Shown piece after piece: positions 6,005 to 7,795 of a DNA stretch of 7,795 nucleotides. The position numbers were made by a program, and so were the translations under genes. Location: contig JAFDFH010000330.1 in the NCBI GenBank assembly GCA_019309945.1, forward strand, positions 1-7,795, given 5' to 3'. Each line of letters begins with the position of its first letter. Position 1 is the first letter of the stretch. This DNA is from Deltaproteobacteria bacterium (GTDB taxonomy: Bacteria > Desulfobacterota > Desulfobacteria > Desulfobacterales > JAFDFH01). Below the pieces are notes generated by a model. The model ran no database searches. It was not told the DNA's origin and saw only the letters and a program-made list of their open reading frames with translations.

Positions 6005-6176
6005 GTAACTACTCACGTAGTCAGGCTGAAGCTGTTTAGACTGAAGGCTGAAGGGGTCAGAAAAGCACGATTGCCGTACTTTGGCGGAAATATCTGATTA
6101 TTACATCAAACATGCCTTTAAAATGCGCTTTTTCCTAACAGCCTTCAGCCTTCAGCCTATCCACCTGGGTAGTTAC
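6005..6176 (+). mobile_element. 172-bp IS66-like miniature element (MITE), left copy
   Basis: The ends are GTAACTACTCACGTAG... and ...GGTAGTTAC; the terminal inverted repeat matches at about 22 of 27 positions and includes AGGCTGAAG. Perfect 8-bp target duplications ATCCTTTT flank it (5997-6004 and 6177-6184). IS66-family elements are known for 8-bp duplications and ends starting GTAA, so mobilisation by an IS66 transposase in trans is a reasonable inference. It has no coding capacity. It lies between the cyclophilin stop and fxsA. It is about 95% identical (9 differences) to the inverted copy at 6800-6971. Confidence 0.9.
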
Positions 6177-6198
6177 ATCCTTTTCAATTTTATTCTGT

Positions 6199-6774
6199 TT
6201 ATTTATCCAAAACCGCCTGCTCGATAACCACCGCAGAAATCGGAACATCCTGGTTTCCGGCCCTCGTTTCGGTGGACAGACGTTCAATTTTATCCACCGC
6301 GTCCATTCCTTCCACGACTCGGCCGAATACGCAATATCCCCAACCATCAGGCGTCTTACCCGTATGATCAAGAAAGTCATTATCCACCGAATTAATAAAA
6401 AACTGGGCGCTGGCGGAGTGGGGCTCCATTGTGCGTGCCATGGCCACGGATCCCCTATTATTTTTCAGCCCATTATCGGCCTCGTTTGGGATCGGTTCCC
6501 GTACATTGGGTTTCCTCTCCATTTCGGCGGTGAGACCTCCTCCCTGGACCATAAACCCCTTGATCACACGATGAAATATGGTGCCATCATAAAAGCTGTC
6601 CCGAACGTATTGAAGAAAATTTTCAACCGTTTGAGGAGCTGCTTTGGCATCGAGTTCCAGTGTAACACTGCCATGGTTGGTTTCCAGCCGAACCCGCGGG
6701 GAATCGGAATCAGATCCCGCAGGTTGCGCATCACAGAATAAAACCATCGAAGGGATGATTGAGAAATTTTTCAA
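6199..6774 (-). CDS. Cyclophilin-type peptidyl-prolyl cis-trans isomerase, 191 aa
   Basis: Catalyses cis-trans isomerisation of Xaa-Pro bonds during protein folding. The cyclophilin domain spans about residues 27-188 with FHRVIKGFMVQGG (67-79; catalytic R69, F74, Q77), ARTMEPHSASAQFFIN (113-128) and GWGYCVFGRVVEGMDAVDKI (144-163). The N-terminal 18 or so residues (MKNFSIIPSMVLFCDAQPA) look like a short, weak signal peptide, so a periplasmic location is possible but unproven; the cysteine does not sit in a standard lipobox. The start is TTG 6774, chosen for the strong AAAGGAGG four bases upstream; the next in-frame ATG at 6747 has no such site and would lose the signal-like region. Miniature elements lie 25 bp upstream of the start and 14 bp (including the target duplication) beyond the stop, so its original promoter has been displaced. 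Confidence 0.9.
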   Translation of the reverse strand: MKNFSIIPSMVLFCDAQPAGSDSDSPRVRLETNHGSVTLELDAKAAPQTVENFLQYVRDSFYDGTIFHRVIKGFMVQGGGLTAEMERKPNVREPIPNEADNGLKNNRGSVAMARTMEPHSASAQFFINSVDNDFLDHTGKTPDGWGYCVFGRVVEGMDAVDKIERLSTETRAGNQDVPISAVVIEQAVLDK

Positions 6775-6778
6775 AGGG

Positions 6779-6786
6779 CCTCCTTT
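6779..6786 (-). promoter_or_regulatory. Strong ribosome binding site fixing a TTG start
   Basis: AAAGGAGG on the minus strand, four bases before TTG 6774. It is the reason for preferring the TTG over the internal ATG in the cyclophilin gene. Confidence 0.7.
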
Positions 6787-6799
6787 AGTAAAAAGTATT

Positions 6800-6971
6800 G
6801 CAACTACTCAGGTGGATAGGCTGAAGGCTGAAGACTGTTAGGAAAAAGCGCATTTTAAAGCCTTGTTTGATGCAAGAATCAGATATCTCCGCCAAAGTAC
6901 GGCAATCGTGCTTTTCTGACCCCTTCAGCCTTCAGTCTAAACAACTTCAGCCTGACTACGTGAGTAGTTAC
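6800..6971 (-). mobile_element. 172-bp IS66-like miniature element (MITE), right copy, inverted
   Basis: Read on the minus strand it starts GTAACTACTCACGTAGTC and ends GAGTAGTTGC, the same 172-bp length as the left copy with 9 substitutions and no gaps. Perfect 8-bp target duplications AAAGTATT flank it (6792-6799 and 6972-6979). They differ from those of the left copy, so the two copies inserted independently. Its edge is 25 bp upstream of the cyclophilin start codon, so transcription of that gene must begin in or cross this element. One end has a T-to-C change (GCAACTAC), which may weaken that end. Confidence 0.9.
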
Positions 6972-6983
6972 AAAGTATTTATC

Positions 6984-7022
6984 TAGTGCCCATCCAGAAA
7001 CGGTCTTTCTGGACGGACACTA
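6984..7022. repeat. 39-bp relic of H2: both ends, core deleted
   Basis: TAGTGCCCATCCAGAAACGG followed by TCTTTCTGGACGGACACTA. The first 22 bases match the right end of H2 (reverse-complemented) with one change; the rest matches the other H2 end exactly. The missing 106 bp lies between TTT runs, consistent with microhomology deletion. What remains is a tight hairpin with stem TCCAGAAA/TTTCTGGA. Confidence 0.85.
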
Positions 7023-7072
7023 TCTAACTTCTCAAAAACTTATGGCTAAACGGTTAAACCTATCAGCGGAGT

Positions 7073-7268
7073 CATCCGGTCATTTTTTTTCAAAGCGGGC
7101 AACTGTTTGAAGTCGTTTAGGGCGGCTTACAGTGCCCCGAACAGTATAAATTGTTAATTGTGGCCTGTTTGTGTTAAGTGACACACTCATTTTAGATCCC
7201 GTGCGCGGGGCACTGTTAGGCGCCCTTAACGGCAAGTTTTGGCCGTATTGAAAAAAAATGACCGGATG
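7073..7268. repeat. 196-bp element with long terminal inverted repeats
   Basis: The outermost 21 bases of each end are perfect reverse complements (CATCCGGTCATTTT... at 7073-7093; ...AAAATGACCGGATG at 7248-7268). Imperfect pairing then continues to CAGTGCCCCG (7130-7139) opposite CGGGGCACTG (7206-7215), about 65 bases per arm. The 66-bp centre holds a small GTGT/ACAC hairpin and no gene. No clear target duplication is visible. It lies downstream of the 3-hydroxyacyl-CoA dehydrogenase stop at 7350 and could end that transcript. The rest of the gene-free stretch 6972-7349 shows nothing else recognisable. Confidence 0.85.
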
Positions 7269-7349
7269 GCGCAGCGGGCCTACCTGAACATATTGAGAAG
7301 TTACGTATTTATTTGTAAATCCATTATGCCGTCATTGTTAAGCAACGGT

Positions 7350-7795
7350 TTAAAAAAACGTTTTTCCCTTCTTGGCCATATCTTTCAGAAGTTGAGGTGG
7401 AGAAAAACGAGCACCGAATTTATCTTCTTGTTTACTCAAGGCACCGACGACATCTTCAATCCCCCGGGAATCCATATAAAAGAAGGGTCCGCCGAGGTTG
7501 GGTGGAAAACCGATACCGTATATACCGCCGACGTCACCATCCCGCGGGTTCCTTAGGACATTCTCCTCCAGGCATAGCGCAGCCTCATTGCAAAAGGCCA
7601 ATACCAGCCTTTCGACTATGTCCTCGCGAGACATGTCGATCCGTTCCCGGCCAGGCACCGTAAAATCATAGGCACTCGGGTCGGGACCGACTTTTTTTCC
7701 GTTGCGGTACTCATAGAAACCTTTTTCGTTTTTCCGACCAAAACGCCCATCCGCTACCATTTTCTTGCTGATATCATGGGAATCTACCCGTCCTT
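7350..7795 (-). CDS. 3-hydroxyacyl-CoA dehydrogenase, FadJ-like, C-terminal part (partial)
   Basis: The last 147 residues of a fatty-acid beta-oxidation protein; the frame is open to the window edge (GRVDSHDISKKMVADGRFGRKN), so the ATG at 7760 is not the real start. GRFGRKNEKGFYEY is the typical end of the first C-terminal 3HCDH domain. The second 3HCDH repeat follows, with LVLAFCNEAALCLEE, NPRDGDVGGIYGIGFPP and LGGPFFYMDSRG, ending MAKKGKTFF. These match the FadJ/FadB alpha-subunit type, which oxidises 3-hydroxyacyl-CoA with NAD and usually carries an N-terminal enoyl-CoA hydratase domain. That domain and the NAD-binding site lie outside the window, so a stand-alone dehydrogenase cannot be excluded. 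Transcription runs from outside the window toward the 196-bp repeat element. Confidence 0.88.
   Translation of the reverse strand, partial: GRVDSHDISKKMVADGRFGRKNEKGFYEYRNGKKVGPDPSAYDFTVPGRERIDMSREDIVERLVLAFCNEAALCLEENVLRNPRDGDVGGIYGIGFPPNLGGPFFYMDSRGIEDVVGALSKQEDKFGARFSPPQLLKDMAKKGKTFF

Noticed and set aside
5840..6097. Plus-strand open frame running through fxsA into the left MITE
   Set aside because: It is antisense to fxsA and its end is translated repeat sequence; no ribosome site or family resemblance.
5997..6979. Composite transposon carrying the cyclophilin gene as one unit
   Set aside because: Each MITE has its own distinct 8-bp duplication, so the two inserted independently; the outer flanks do not match each other.
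7239..7556. Plus-strand open frame overlapping the 3-hydroxyacyl-CoA dehydrogenase end
   Set aside because: It is antisense to a clearly conserved coding region and begins inside a repeat arm.

Overview
The window looks like a chromosomal segment of a sulfate-reducer-type Desulfobacterota (deltaproteobacterial) genome with moderate GC. This is an inference from gene content: alanine dehydrogenase, a MtaA/CmuA-type UroD-fold protein, FxsA, a secreted-type cyclophilin and a FadJ-like beta-oxidation protein. The dense intergenic repeats also fit large, repeat-rich genomes of that group. No rRNA, tRNA, CRISPR array or complete transposase gene is visible.

Layout, left to right. A 58-residue membrane peptide (41-217, +) precedes an alanine dehydrogenase gene (302-1440, +) that is broken by an exact 44-bp tandem duplication. 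A long hairpin repeat (H1, 1461-1602) then separates it from a phosphoglycolate-phosphatase-like HAD gene (1612-2307, +). A second hairpin (H2, 2464-2608) lies between that gene and a convergent, larger HAD hydrolase (2671-3675, -). A gene-free stretch of about 700 bp (3676-4391) holds nested inverted repeats, a perfect 65-bp tandem duplication and a relic of an H1-type end. Next comes a UroD/MtaA-fold gene without the usual zinc ligands (4392-5402, +) and a third hairpin (H3, 5477-5601) whose end supplies the stop codon of the convergent fxsA (5600-5983, -). A cyclophilin gene (6199-6774, -) is bracketed by two oppositely oriented 172-bp miniature elements, each with its own perfect 8-bp target duplication. 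The right end has a 39-bp relic of H2, a 196-bp element with long inverted ends, and the C-terminal part of a FadJ-like 3-hydroxyacyl-CoA dehydrogenase (7350-7795, -) that runs off the window.

The genes are metabolically miscellaneous and do not form one pathway. Alanine oxidation, glycolate-phosphate salvage, one-carbon/corrinoid-type chemistry, protein folding and fatty-acid oxidation are represented by single genes with little operon structure. What unites the window is its non-coding content: at least seven small, non-autonomous or structured repeats lie at or very near gene boundaries. They supply a stop codon, sit next to start sites, or separate genes. The strongest observations are the IS66-like miniature elements with target duplications, the H1/H2 family (same-length related cores with different but self-complementary arms), and the duplication-inactivated ald gene.
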